Numbered from the stretch's first letter, positions 16,888-25,868 are shown. The stretch: DNA of 53,332 nucleotides from Paracoccus fontiphilus (GCF_017356265.1 NZ_JAFNAW010000022.1:1-53332); one strand, 5' to 3'. Notes: a model not told the origin generated them from the sequence alone. Program-made: numbers and translations.

Positions 16888-18833
16888 GCGGCCCCCTTCA
16901 CGTCGGACAGCCGCAGCACCCGGTCCAGCGACCCGGTCTGGCCGTTTTCATAGGTGATCCGCGCCTTGAAGTCGATTTCCCGGGCACCTGCGTTCAGCGC
17001 CTGAATGATCGGCCCATAGCGGTCGTCGATCACGTTGCGCTTGAGCTTGCGGGTGCGCGTGACCTCTCCGTCGTCGGGGTCGAATTCCTTGTGCAGGTTG
17101 ACGAAGCGGTCGATGGACAGCCCATGCGGCAGATGCGCGTTCACGTCCGTGATCTGGCCCGCGATCAAGTCATAGATGCGCGGCTGCTGCGAGAGTTCCG
17201 CATAGGAGGTGTAGGGCACCCCATGTTCCTGCGCCCATTGCCCGACCGCCTGGAAGTCGATGCAGACGATCGCCACCAGCATGTCGCGGCCCTGCCCGAT
17301 CACCGCCGCGTCCTTGATGTAGGGCGAGAACTTCAGCCGGTTCTCGATATAGGTCGGGATGAAGCGGGTGCCGTCGCGCTTTTCCACCACCTCGGAGACG
17401 CGGCCCAGCACGACCAACTGCCCGTCCGGCTCGATCTGGCCCGCGTCGCCGGTGTGCAGCCAGCCGTCCTGCAACGCCTGGGCGCTGGCCTTGGGATTCT
17501 GGAAATAGCCGTCGAAGATGTTGTCGCCGCGCAGCAGGATCTCGCCGTGTTCGTCGATCTTCATCTCGACGCCGGGGAAGGGGCGGCCGACGGTGGTCAA
17601 GGATATGTCCTCGGGTTTCTGGGCGACCGCCAGCGCGCAGTTTTCGGTCTGGCCGTAGAACTGGCGCAGGTTCAGGCCGATGGCGCGGAACCACAGGAAC
17701 ACGTCCTCGCCAATGGCCTCGCCCGCGGTATAGGCGCGCTTGACCCGGCCCAGGCCCAACTGGTCGCGGATCGGGCCATAGATCAGCCATTCGCCCAGCC
17801 ACTGGGTCAGCCCGCCGCCCGTCCCCTTGCCGTCCAGCTTGGCGCGTTCGGCCGCCATGGCGCGGGGCATGAACCAGTCATACAGGCGCCGTTTCAACCC
17901 GGTTGTTTCCGCGATCCCCACCTGCACGCGGGTCAGCATGGCTGACCAGGCGCGGGGGGATGCGAAATACAGCGTCGGGGCCATTTCCCGCAGGTCGTGC
18001 AGGGCCGTTTCATTGGCCTCGGGGATGTTGACGGTAAAGCGCAGTTCGGTCGCCGCGCCGACGGAAAAGATGAAGTCGCCCACCCAGGCCATCGGCAGAT
18101 AGGCCATGTGGACCTCGCCTGCCTGGAAGTAGCCGGCGGCGGCAGCGTTGCGGACGCCCGACAGGACATGGCCGTGCTTCAAGGGAATGCCCTTGGGCGC
18201 CCCGGTGGTGCCGGACGAATGCATCAGGACCACGGTGTCGTGGACATTGGCGCGGGCGATCAGCGCCTGCGCCAGCCCGGGATCGGCCTTGAGGCGCGCC
18301 GCGCCCTCGGCCCGGATCGTGTCGAACCCGGCCACCCCGTCCGGTTCGCGGCCCGCAAGCCCGCGCGGGTCGTCGTAGATCACCAGCGACAGATGCGTCC
18401 AGCGGCCCTTGGCCTCCAGCATCTTGTCCACCTGCTCCTGGTCCTCGGCCACGGCGACGCGGATGTCCTCGCGCTCCATCTGGGCGGCCAGTTCCTCGGT
18501 CGGGGCGTCGGCATAGGCGGGAGACGGGATGGCCCGCAGGCAGGCCGCGCCCAGCATGGCGAAATACAGGTTCGGGCGGTTGTCGCCGATCACCATGAGC
18601 ACATCGCCGGGACGCACGCCGCGCGCTTCAAGGCCTGCCGCGAATTCCGTCACGGCGCGCAGGTAGTCGGCCCAGCTGTATTCCTGCCAGATGCCGTGGT
18701 CGCGTTCGCGCATGGCGACCTGATCCGGAACCTCGGCGGCGTTGCGGGCCAGCCGGGCCAGGATCGTGTCGTCGTCGCGCCAGTTGGGGTGCAGCGCCTT
18801 GGCCTGCGCCGTCATCGCGGGGTCATGCTGCAT
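16884..18833 (-). CDS. Long-chain-type AMP-forming acyl-CoA ligase
   Basis: Adenylate-forming enzyme of the long-chain fatty-acyl-CoA synthetase branch, 649 aa. The AMP-binding signature VLMHSSGTTGAPKGIPLKHG (about residue 190), a QFYGQTENCALAVA motif, the aspartate motif GWLHTGDAGQIEPDGQL and the hinge GRVSEVVEKRDGTRF are all present, so it looks catalytically complete. I kept the ATG at 18833, which has a GGAAAG ribosome site and overlaps the LivG-like stop by 11 bases; the ATG at 18815 lacks one. Sandwiched between importer genes, it probably traps the incoming carboxylate as a CoA thioester. Substrate not readable from sequence. Confidence 0.88.
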   Translation of the reverse strand: MQHDPAMTAQAKALHPNWRDDDTILARLARNAAEVPDQVAMRERDHGIWQEYSWADYLRAVTEFAAGLEARGVRPGDVLMVIGDNRPNLYFAMLGAACLRAIPSPAYADAPTEELAAQMEREDIRVAVAEDQEQVDKMLEAKGRWTHLSLVIYDDPRGLAGREPDGVAGFDTIRAEGAARLKADPGLAQALIARANVHDTVVLMHSSGTTGAPKGIPLKHGHVLSGVRNAAAAGYFQAGEVHMAYLPMAWVGDFIFSVGAATELRFTVNIPEANETALHDLREMAPTLYFASPRAWSAMLTRVQVGIAETTGLKRRLYDWFMPRAMAAERAKLDGKGTGGGLTQWLGEWLIYGPIRDQLGLGRVKRAYTAGEAIGEDVFLWFRAIGLNLRQFYGQTENCALAVAQKPEDISLTTVGRPFPGVEMKIDEHGEILLRGDNIFDGYFQNPKASAQALQDGWLHTGDAGQIEPDGQLVVLGRVSEVVEKRDGTRFIPTYIENRLKFSPYIKDAAVIGQGRDMLVAIVCIDFQAVGQWAQEHGVPYTSYAELSQQPRIYDLIAGQITDVNAHLPHGLSIDRFVNLHKEFDPDDGEVTRTRKLKRNVIDDRYGPIIQALNAGAREIDFKARITYENGQTGSLDRVLRLSDVKGAA

Positions 18834-19605
18834 GGCGGGGCTTTCCGATATAGGCTTCGACCACGCGCGGATCGGCGATGGCCTCGCGCGCAGGGCCTTG
18901 CGCGATCTCTTGCCCGTTGTTCAGCACCAGCACCCGGTCGCAGAGCGCGGTCACCACATCCATGTGATGCTCGATGATCAGCACGGTCAGGCCCAACGCC
19001 TCCTGCGCGTCCAGGATGAAGCGGACCATGTATTCCTTTTCCTCCTGGTTCATGCCCGCCATCGGCTCGTCTAGGACCAGCAGCTTGGGCTCGGCGCACA
19101 AGGCGCGGGCCAGCTCGACCCGCTTCTGCAGGCCCAGCGGGATCACGTCCACATGCTCGTCGCGGGCGGGGGCCAGTTGCAGAAGGTCGATCACCTCCTC
19201 GACATGGCGGCGGTGCGCGACTTCTTCCTTTTGCGCCCACCAGGGATAGAAGAAGGACGCCAGCGGGTTCGGCTTCATGAAGATGTGCCGGCCCATCAGG
19301 ATGTTGTCCAGGACCGACATCCCGTGGAACAGCGCGACGTTCTGGAAGGTCCGCGCCACGCCCATCCCGGCGATGCGGAACGGCTTCAGCCCGTTGATCT
19401 GCCGCCCGTCCAGCGTGATGCGGCCTTCCTGCGGGGGGTAAAATCCGGTGATCGCGTTGACCAGCGTGGTCTTGCCCGACCCGTTCGGCCCGACAAGGCC
19501 GAAGATCTCGCCCCGCCGCACCGCGACCGAGACGTTCTTCAGCGCGACCACCCCGCCGAAGCGGCGGACGATGTTGTCGCAGACAAGGGTGTGTTCGCCG
19601 CTCAT
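18823..19605 (-). CDS. LivG-type ABC transporter ATP-binding protein
   Basis: First gene of the importer unit, 260 aa. Walker A is GLVGPNGSGKTTLVNAITG (about residues 35-53), the signature region reads IPLGLQKRVELARAL (a variant of LSGGQ, common in this subclass), Walker B is PKLLVLDEPMAGMN, and the H-loop is VLIIEHHMDVV. The GMNQEEKEYM segment after Walker B is LivG-like. Transcribed divergently from the LysR gene across about 150 bases that carry a perfect palindrome. Its stop overlaps the start of the ligase gene. Confidence 0.9.
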   Translation of the reverse strand: MSGEHTLVCDNIVRRFGGVVALKNVSVAVRRGEIFGLVGPNGSGKTTLVNAITGFYPPQEGRITLDGRQINGLKPFRIAGMGVARTFQNVALFHGMSVLDNILMGRHIFMKPNPLASFFYPWWAQKEEVAHRRHVEEVIDLLQLAPARDEHVDVIPLGLQKRVELARALCAEPKLLVLDEPMAGMNQEEKEYMVRFILDAQEALGLTVLIIEHHMDVVTALCDRVLVLNNGQEIAQGPAREAIADPRVVEAYIGKPRHAA

Positions 19606-19708
19606 GCGGGCAGGCGTCCGTTCAGTCCGCGCATGGCTGTCCTCCCAAACAGTCTTGCTGGTCAGTCCTCCCCTGACCCGGATGAGGAAAGGCTAGCATC
19701 GGATTCGT

Positions 19709-19726
19709 TTTTCGGTAAACCGAAAA
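19709..19726. promoter_or_regulatory. Perfect palindrome in the livG-type/LysR divergent promoter
   Basis: TTTTCGGT-AA-ACCGAAAA is an 8-bp perfect inverted repeat with a two-base centre, located 31 bases before the LysR start and about 104 bases before the importer start. It contains a T-N11-A pattern (19711 to 19723), as expected for a LysR-type recognition site. The position close to the regulator's own start suggests autorepression plus activation of the importer operon. Binding is inferred. Confidence 0.6.
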
Positions 19727-19756
19727 GAATGGCAAAGTTCTTTCGGAATTCCTGAA

Positions 19757-20680
19757 ATGCATCCGAACCTGGTCGATCACCTGCGCGCCTTCTGCGCCAT
19801 CGCGGACCATGGCAGCCTGACGGCGGCGGCCAAGGAACTGCGGCGGCCGATCTCCTCGGTCAGCTATTCGCTGGCGCAGCTGGAACAACAATGCGGCTTT
19901 CCCCTGCTGGGGCGCGGCACCAACCGGGCCGACCTGACCGAACGCGGCCGCGTGCTTCTGGCCGAGGCCCGCAGCGTCGTGGAACGCGCCCGCAGCTTCG
20001 CGACCCATGCCGCCTCGCTGGAAAAGGGCGAGGAAACCCGCCTGCGCGTGCTGATCGACGTGCTGTTCCCGCGCGCCGACCTGAACCGGGCGCTGCGGGC
20101 CTTTGCGACCGCCCACCCGCACGCGCGGTTCCAGTTCTTCAACTCGTCCCTGGCGACGCTGTGGGACGACCTGCGGGATGGGAATTTCGACTTTGCCCTG
20201 ACGCTGGCCGCCGCGATCCCGTCCGACATCGCGGCCCGCCACCTGGGGTCCGAGACGCTGGGGCCGGTCTGCGCCGCAGGGCACCGGCTGGCCGGACTGC
20301 CGCAACCGCTGGCCATGCGCGCCTTCGACCGGGAACGGCAGATCTACTATGTCGGCTCGCCGCAGATCGACATGGAGCGCGTGGGGCGGCTGTTTTCCAC
20401 CGACGTCTGGACGGTCAACGACGTGGAATCGATCAAGTCGATGGTCGCGGCGGGCCTGGGCTGGTGCTTCTCGGCCAGCGGCACCTTCGCATCCGAGATC
20501 GCCCGGGGCGAGGTCGTTCCCCTGACCTGCGAGGACATGCAGTTCCACCCGGTCCGCACCGTGGTCGTGGCCTGGCCCGCGCATCGCAGGCCAGGCCCGC
20601 TGGGCAGGCACATGGTGCAGACCCTGGCCGAACAGTTCGGCCAGGGCGTCACGGAGGAGGTCAGGCCAGAAGCCCGGTGA
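19757..20680 (+). CDS. LysR-family transcriptional regulator
   Basis: 307-aa regulator with an N-terminal winged HTH (about residues 3-62; SLTAAAKELRRPISSVSYSL, then GFPLLGRGTNRADLTERGR) and a LysR substrate-binding domain. The effector domain is atypical in its first half (LRVLIDVLFPRADLNRALRA). Divergent from the importer/CoA-ligase operon, so it most likely controls that operon in response to the imported acid or its CoA ester. Its 3' end overlaps the convergent heme peroxidase gene by 20 bases. Confidence 0.88.
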   Translation: MHPNLVDHLRAFCAIADHGSLTAAAKELRRPISSVSYSLAQLEQQCGFPLLGRGTNRADLTERGRVLLAEARSVVERARSFATHAASLEKGEETRLRVLIDVLFPRADLNRALRAFATAHPHARFQFFNSSLATLWDDLRDGNFDFALTLAAAIPSDIAARHLGSETLGPVCAAGHRLAGLPQPLAMRAFDRERQIYYVGSPQIDMERVGRLFSTDVWTVNDVESIKSMVAAGLGWCFSASGTFASEIARGEVVPLTCEDMQFHPVRTVVVAWPAHRRPGPLGRHMVQTLAEQFGQGVTEEVRPEAR

Positions 20681-22445
20681 ACCGCAGCATCGCTTTCAGG
20701 CTGTCGATGGGCTGCGACGGCTGGAACAGGTGCGGCGACCAGCGGTGCCCGCCGACCTTGGCGTTCCAGTAGGAGCCGGCGTCGTTCACCACCAGCCCGA
20801 CCAGCGTGTTGGCGACCAGGTGGCTGCCCAACGCGCCCAGGTGGTTGCCGCCGACCAGTTCGGCTTCTCGCAGCACATAGAACCACAGGGGCGTTGCGGC
20901 ATCCAGGCCGGGGGCGGTCAGGAAGTCGCGCCCCTCGGCCACCTGTTGCGGCGTCAGCACGGGAATCGGGCGGTAAAGGCCGGTCGCGTTGATGGCCTCG
21001 ATCAGGCCTTGGGCCGAGGGCATGTTCAGCCGGTATCCGCGCCGCAGGTTGCGCATCGCCAGCCGCTTCATCATCGGTGCGCCGGTCTGGTTGACCATGT
21101 CGTCCAGCGGCGGGGCCAGATGCGTGTCGATCTTGCGGGCCGACCGCACCGGCGTCTCGGCATGGACGAAGCGGTCCCATTCGATCACCCAGTTTCCCGG
21201 CAGCGAGGTCTTGGGATCGGCCGTCAGCGGCGAGGGCATCCTGCCGCTGCCGGTGAACTGGAACAGCTGCTCGAAACTGGCAAAGGGCGCGATCTGGGTC
21301 GATCCGGCCACGGCCCGCCCAAAGAAGCGGTTGTGGTCATAGCGCCCGCGCACCATCGAATGGCCGAAGCGGAAGCCCGCCACCGAGAATTCCAGCGGCA
21401 TCGGCATCTTCGCCGGGTCCGAGGGAGGGTTGGCGGCCAGGAACTCGGCGTAAAGCGGCGCGCCGGTGGCCAGCACCTCGTCCACGACATCGCCCGCGCA
21501 GATGGCGGGCAGGAAGGCGTTCAGGACCAGCCACTGGTAGTGGAAGCGGGTCAGCCGGCGGGCTTCGTCGAAGTTGTTGCCAAGGTCCACCATGCGGTTG
21601 TGCAGGCGCAGGAAGGCGACGTGAAGCTGGGCCACCAGCAGGTTTTCGTCGTTGCGCCCGTCGCCGATGATCGCGCGGGTGCGGATCGGCCCGCCGGCAT
21701 CGACGAAATTGGCGCGCAGGTCCGAAGGCAGGGCGTTGAGTTCCGCCTCGGTGATGTCGCCCCGGTCCATCAGGAAGCCCAGCCGCAGCAGGTCGGCTGC
21801 GGGATCGGCAGGCAGCGGCGGGCGTCCGTCACCGGAATCGGCGGTCAGCCCCAGGCGCATCTTGTCGGTGAAGGTCGGGTGCCGCATCAGGCCCGCCAGC
21901 TTCAGCCCGAACGCCCCCTGATCGGGGGAATCGCCGTAAAGGCTGTCCAGCGCCAGCGACCCGTCGCGCAGGTTGTCCAGGCCGCCTTCGACCTGAACGC
22001 GGTCCATGGGGGCGATGTCGCCCACGATTTCCGACAGGCCCGCGACCTCGCGGTCGGTATTGGCGGTGATGTCGTGATCGATGAACTGGCCGAAATAGGT
22101 CAGGATCGGCGCGATCGCACCATCGGCGGGGCCGGTCGCCTCGACAGCCATGCTTTCGGCAAGCTGGTCCAGCGCGGCCAGCGTCGCGGGACTGGCGGGC
22201 AGGCCGGGCGCGTCGCGGAATAGATAGCGGAAGGCCCCGGCCGCGGTCGACATCGCGCGCGTCAGGGTGCCCGTTCCGCCTGCTTCGTCGAGGACGGCCG
22301 ACAAGGGCTTTGCATCCAGTCGTTCCAGTTCGACGGCCGGCTTTTCAAGGACCCTGGCGCCGCCGCTGACGGCATCGCTGGCGGCGGGCTGCAGAACGGC
22401 GGCATCCTGGATGATCCGCGTTCCGTGGCTGAGCGAGAACAGCAT
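20661..22445 (-). CDS. Animal-type heme peroxidase (peroxidase-cyclooxygenase superfamily)
   Basis: Heme enzyme related to bacterial and animal peroxidases; typical reactions are halide or phenol oxidation with hydrogen peroxide. I chose the ATG at 22445 (594 aa) because it has a GGAG ribosome site; the upstream start at 22466 does not. Catalytic parts are visible: distal His124 in YFGQFIDHD, a calcium-type LDSLYG segment near residue 167, catalytic Arg264 in GDGRNDENLLVAQLHVAF with the LRLHNR continuation, and proximal His362 in FRFGHSMVRGRYDH. No Sec or Tat signal and no membrane anchor are seen, so the product is cytoplasmic or exported by a signal-less route. No partner gene is adjacent. 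It stands alone between a LysR gene and a terminator. Confidence 0.88.
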   Translation of the reverse strand: MLFSLSHGTRIIQDAAVLQPAASDAVSGGARVLEKPAVELERLDAKPLSAVLDEAGGTGTLTRAMSTAAGAFRYLFRDAPGLPASPATLAALDQLAESMAVEATGPADGAIAPILTYFGQFIDHDITANTDREVAGLSEIVGDIAPMDRVQVEGGLDNLRDGSLALDSLYGDSPDQGAFGLKLAGLMRHPTFTDKMRLGLTADSGDGRPPLPADPAADLLRLGFLMDRGDITEAELNALPSDLRANFVDAGGPIRTRAIIGDGRNDENLLVAQLHVAFLRLHNRMVDLGNNFDEARRLTRFHYQWLVLNAFLPAICAGDVVDEVLATGAPLYAEFLAANPPSDPAKMPMPLEFSVAGFRFGHSMVRGRYDHNRFFGRAVAGSTQIAPFASFEQLFQFTGSGRMPSPLTADPKTSLPGNWVIEWDRFVHAETPVRSARKIDTHLAPPLDDMVNQTGAPMMKRLAMRNLRRGYRLNMPSAQGLIEAINATGLYRPIPVLTPQQVAEGRDFLTAPGLDAATPLWFYVLREAELVGGNHLGALGSHLVANTLVGLVVNDAGSYWNAKVGGHRWSPHLFQPSQPIDSLKAMLRFTGLLA

Positions 22446-22615
22446 TTTTAACTCCAAGCCAATCATTATAAGGCCGGGGCAGATAATCTGCGCCGGATAT
22501 ATTTACTTCCGCTGAAATGTTGCGGCTTATAAGAATGTCGGCGCTTTGTTTTCAGCCCGATCAATCCAGATATTTAAATACCATTTATATTTGGTAATTG
22601 CTATTAAAATAATAT
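22446..22615. promoter_or_regulatory. AT-rich upstream region of the heme peroxidase gene
   Basis: This 170-base stretch is far richer in A and T than anything around it (for example at 22560-22615). On the minus strand a perfect TATAAT lies at 22470-22465, about 20 bases before the peroxidase ATG, which would give a very short leader containing the GGAG site. No good -35 element sits 17 bases upstream of it, so an activator or another sigma factor may be needed. A second TATAAG-like box lies near 22530. The low GC may indicate acquired or nucleoid-protein-controlled DNA. Confidence 0.35.
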
Positions 22616-22655
22616 GGCGGGGCATATCGACATTATTCGATATGCCCCGCCTTTT
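22616..22655 (-). terminator. Rho-independent terminator of the TRAP/thiolase operon
   Basis: A perfect 15-bp stem, GGCGGGGCATATCGA (22616-22630) with TCGATATGCCCCGCC (22637-22651) and a six-base loop, lies 39 bases after the SDR stop. On the minus strand the stem is followed by an AT-rich run (ATATTATTTTAAT). On the plus strand four T residues follow, so it may work in both directions. It separates the operon from the peroxidase promoter. Confidence 0.85.
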
Positions 22656-22693
22656 CATACAGGCAATTATGGCGGCCCGGCCTTGCGGCCGTT

Positions 22694-23485
22694 TCAGACC
22701 TTGCGCTGCGTCCCGTCCTCGCGGCGCATGGCGGGCAGGCCCACCCCGGTCGCATCGAATCCGCCATCCACGGCCACGGTCTGGCCCGAGATGAAGCTGG
22801 CCTTGTCCGAGCACAGGAAGACGATCGCCTCGGCGATCTCGCGCGCCTCGCCATATCGGTTCAACGGGATCGCGTCGTAATAGGCGCTGATGATTTCCGG
22901 CGTGTGGACGGCCATCGCCAGCTTGGTTTTCACCGGGCCGGGGGCCACGCAGTTGACGCGGATGCCTTGTTCGCCCAGCTCGGCGGCGAACTGCTTGGTC
23001 AGGTGGATCACGGCGGCCTTCGACGTGCCATAGGCTACCCGCAGCGTGGACGCCCGCAGCCCGGAAATCGAGGCGATGTTGACGATCGCGCCCCTGGTCT
23101 TCGCCAGTTCCGGCACGGCGGCCTGGGTGCACAGGAACACGCCGTCCAGGTTCGTGGCCATCACCTCGCGCCATTGTTCGAAATTGGTCTGGTGGGCTCG
23201 GGAAAACAGCGCCACGCCCGCGTTGTTGACCAGGGCGTCGACGCGGCCCCATTGGCTGACCACCGTGCGGATCACGCCATCGACGGCCTGCGGGTCGGAG
23301 ATGTCGGCCTCGACGGGCAGGACGTTTTCCATGGGGTCGCAGGTGCGGTGCAGTTCTTCCGTGTCGCGGTCCACCACGGCGACGCGCCAGCCCTGTTCCA
23401 GGAAGATCTCGGTCGCGGCCAGGCCGATGCCCCGGCACCCCCCGGTCACGATGGCGACTTTGGGGGCGGCTTTGGCGTCTGTCAT
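22694..23485 (-). CDS. Short-chain dehydrogenase/reductase (SDR)
   Basis: NAD(P)-dependent oxidoreductase of the classical SDR family, 263 aa from the ATG at 23485. Cofactor motif TGGCRGIG lies at 14-21, NNAG at 87-90, and the catalytic Ser139, Tyr152 and Lys156 are in IASISG and YGTSK. The acidic residue after the second strand (VVDRD) suggests NAD preference. It is the last gene of the operon and overlaps the PCC-domain gene as ATGA. In this context it would plausibly oxidise a 3-hydroxyacyl-CoA or hydroxy acid to the keto form that the thiolase cleaves; this role is inferred. Confidence 0.88.
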   Translation of the reverse strand: MTDAKAAPKVAIVTGGCRGIGLAATEIFLEQGWRVAVVDRDTEELHRTCDPMENVLPVEADISDPQAVDGVIRTVVSQWGRVDALVNNAGVALFSRAHQTNFEQWREVMATNLDGVFLCTQAAVPELAKTRGAIVNIASISGLRASTLRVAYGTSKAAVIHLTKQFAAELGEQGIRVNCVAPGPVKTKLAMAVHTPEIISAYYDAIPLNRYGEAREIAEAIVFLCSDKASFISGQTVAVDGGFDATGVGLPAMRREDGTQRKV

Positions 23486-24294
23486 GGGTCTGTCCTTTCG
23501 ATAACAAGTTCCAGCGTCACGCCGACCGGGTTTGCACCCCGTTCCAGCGTGCCGCGCATGATGGTGCCCGCGATGTCCACGACCTCGATCGGGACCGTGG
23601 CGCGGCCTTGGTCCAGGGTCGCCCCGTCCAGCCGCAGTTCGGTGGCGTGGCAATCCATGCGGTGGCCCTCCGCGAAGCGGATGTGGTCGATGCTGCCGAC
23701 GCCGTGCAGGCGGGCATGGGTGACGCCGTGGCGGGCGCACAGGGTTTCGATGGCCGTGACCACATCCTCGCCGGGCAGGATGCGGGCCAGCAGGCCGGTG
23801 CCGGTGCCGCCGCCTTGCGGGGTGAACAGGGTGAAGGCGGTTTCGGCATCCGGCAGGGCTTCGAACCAGGCGTCCGGCGCGCCGAGGCCGGTGACGTCGG
23901 CATCCGCCGCCAGCACCGAGTCCAGCGGCAGCAGGTGGCCCATGGTTTCGCCCCAAGTGCCGTGGCAATGCAGGAACGGCGCGCCGTTCTTCCAGCCGAC
24001 CGTGGCAGAGGCGCGGGCGATCCGGACCGGCCCGTCCGGCGCATGGGTGTCGGAATACCACGCCGCATGGATGCCGTCCGTCGAAGGCGCGGGCAGCACG
24101 AAGCGCATGGGGTCGCAGGTGACGCCGTCCAGCCAGACGACGCCGCCCTTGCAGCCATGGGCGGCGAACAGATCGCCTACCGCGTCCATGACAGTCTGCC
24201 CGGCAGGCAGCACCCCCGCGATGGGCCGCAGGGACGCAGGCACCGCCACCGCCCGCGCCGCCCCGCGCGGGCCCGGATGGATCATCCGCGTCAT
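23482..24294 (-). CDS. Tandem PCC-domain (DUF296) protein
   Basis: 270-aa protein that reads as two consecutive PCC (plants-and-prokaryotes-conserved, PF03479) folds. Domain 1 (about residues 25-158) has the conserved FLHCHGTWGETMGHLL segment (His109, His111 and His120), where prokaryotic members bind a metal. Domain 2 (about 165-268) begins LLARILPGEDVVTAIETLCA and keeps the fold pattern, but its histidine signature is degenerate. There is no AT-hook, so a plant-like DNA-binding role is not supported. ATGA overlaps with both the acyl-CoA synthetase before it and the SDR after it place it firmly inside a catabolic operon. Function unknown; an enzymatic or acyl-CoA-related role is a guess. Confidence 0.65.
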   Translation of the reverse strand: MTRMIHPGPRGAARAVAVPASLRPIAGVLPAGQTVMDAVGDLFAAHGCKGGVVWLDGVTCDPMRFVLPAPSTDGIHAAWYSDTHAPDGPVRIARASATVGWKNGAPFLHCHGTWGETMGHLLPLDSVLAADADVTGLGAPDAWFEALPDAETAFTLFTPQGGGTGTGLLARILPGEDVVTAIETLCARHGVTHARLHGVGSIDHIRFAEGHRMDCHATELRLDGATLDQGRATVPIEVVDIAGTIMRGTLERGANPVGVTLELVIERTDP

Positions 24295-25868
24295 GCGATC
24301 ATGCCGCGGGCTTCCAGTTCCTCGCGGATCATCTTCTTGGTGATCTTGCCATAGGCCGACTTGGGCAGCGCGTCCCAGAACAGGAACCGCTTGGGCATCT
24401 TGTAGCGCGACAGCTTGCCGTCCAGGAACGCGGCCAGATCCGCCTCGGCCACGGGGGCGTTCGCCACGCAGACCGCCCAGCCGATCTCTCCCCACAGGGG
24501 ATCGGGGACCCCCAGAACGGCGACCTCGTTGATGGCGGGGTGGGTGAGGATCTTCTCCTCGATCTCGCGCGGATAGACGTTCGAGCCGCCCGAGATGAAC
24601 ATGTCCGACTGCCGCCCGGTGATGTAGACGAAGCCTTGCTCGTCCATGTGGCCCAGGTCGCCCGTACGGAACCAGCCGTCGCGGAAGGATTTGGCGTTGG
24701 CTTCCGGGTTCCGGTAATAGCCCGCGAAGACGGCGGGGCCGATGCAGCAGATTTCGCCCGTTTCGCCCGGCGCGACTTCGCGCCCTTGGTCGTCCTGGAT
24801 CTGGACCTCGATCCCCGTGCGGGCGTGGCCGCAGGTGCCGATGCGGGCCGTGGGACCGTCCTCGGCCTGGTGCAGGTGGGCAGGCAGGACGGTGATGTTG
24901 CCCGTGACCTCGCCCAAGCCGAAATACTGGACCAGCACGGGGCCAAGCGTTTGCAGCGCCTTCTGCTGGTCCACCCGGTACATCGGCGCGCCGGCATAGA
25001 TGACATAGCGCAGCGACGACGTGTCGGCCCCGGCGGTCGAAGGATGTTCGACCAGCAGCTTCAGGATCGTGGGCACGGTGAACATGGTGGACACGCGCCA
25101 TTCCGCGACCAGATCCCAGACCTGCGCCGGATCAAAGCGTTCGGTCGGCAGCAGGATCGTCCTCACCCCCCGCGCCACCTGGGTCAACTGGTGCACCCCC
25201 GCGCCATGCGACAGGGGGGCAACGACCAAGGACGCGTCCTCGCCCGTCAGCCCCGGCATCAGGTCGGCCAGATGGTTCGTCACCACGAAGGCCATCTGCC
25301 CGTGGGTCAGCACGGACGCCTTGGGTCGCCCGGTCGTGCCCGAGGTAAAGAAGAACCAGCACGGATCGTCGCGGTCCACGATGGCGACCTGCGGGCGTTC
25401 CCCCATGTGCTCGGCGGTGATTGCCGTCACCTCCGGCCCGAACTCCGCCGCGCCGAAGGCCAGCGTCGTCACCCCGCAAGCCGCCGCGTGGTCGGGGAAG
25501 CTGGCGTTGCAGAACATCAGCGTCGCGCCCGACGCCTCCGTCAGATAGGCCACCTCCTCGGGCGTCTGGCGGAAGTTGGCGGGCACCCAGACCCCGCCCG
25601 CGCGCCAGACAGCGAACATCGCCTGCATCATCTCCATGCAGTTCTGCGACTGGCACATCACCCGGTCGCCCTTTTTCAGGCCGAACCGGGTCTGCAAGGC
25701 ATGGGCCAGCGCATCGGTGCGCCGGTCCCATTCGGCCCAGGTCCAGCGGGTGTCGCCCATGACCAGGGCCACGCCGTCGGGGTCGCGGCGCGCGGCCTGG
25801 GCCAGAAAGGTGGCGAGGTTCATCACGCGGGTGGAGACAGGGGCCAGCCCGCCAGCAGGATCGGTCAT
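24291..25868 (-). CDS. AMP-forming acyl-CoA synthetase
   Basis: 525-aa member of the class I adenylate-forming family with all core motifs: the phosphate loop FFFTSGTTGRPKASVLTHG (about residues 172-190), VQYFGLGEVTGN (adenine site), GWFRTGDLGHMDEQGFVYI (ribose aspartate), GRQSDMFISGGSNVYPREIE (hinge) and the catalytic lysine in PKSAYGKITKK. It activates a carboxylic acid to its CoA thioester using ATP. The start overlaps the thiolase stop as ATGA, and its stop overlaps the PCC gene start likewise. The substrate is presumably the acid imported by the TRAP transporter of the same operon. It is more like medium-chain or aryl acyl-CoA synthetases than the long-chain branch. Confidence 0.9.
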   Translation of the reverse strand: MTDPAGGLAPVSTRVMNLATFLAQAARRDPDGVALVMGDTRWTWAEWDRRTDALAHALQTRFGLKKGDRVMCQSQNCMEMMQAMFAVWRAGGVWVPANFRQTPEEVAYLTEASGATLMFCNASFPDHAAACGVTTLAFGAAEFGPEVTAITAEHMGERPQVAIVDRDDPCWFFFTSGTTGRPKASVLTHGQMAFVVTNHLADLMPGLTGEDASLVVAPLSHGAGVHQLTQVARGVRTILLPTERFDPAQVWDLVAEWRVSTMFTVPTILKLLVEHPSTAGADTSSLRYVIYAGAPMYRVDQQKALQTLGPVLVQYFGLGEVTGNITVLPAHLHQAEDGPTARIGTCGHARTGIEVQIQDDQGREVAPGETGEICCIGPAVFAGYYRNPEANAKSFRDGWFRTGDLGHMDEQGFVYITGRQSDMFISGGSNVYPREIEEKILTHPAINEVAVLGVPDPLWGEIGWAVCVANAPVAEADLAAFLDGKLSRYKMPKRFLFWDALPKSAYGKITKKMIREELEARGMIA

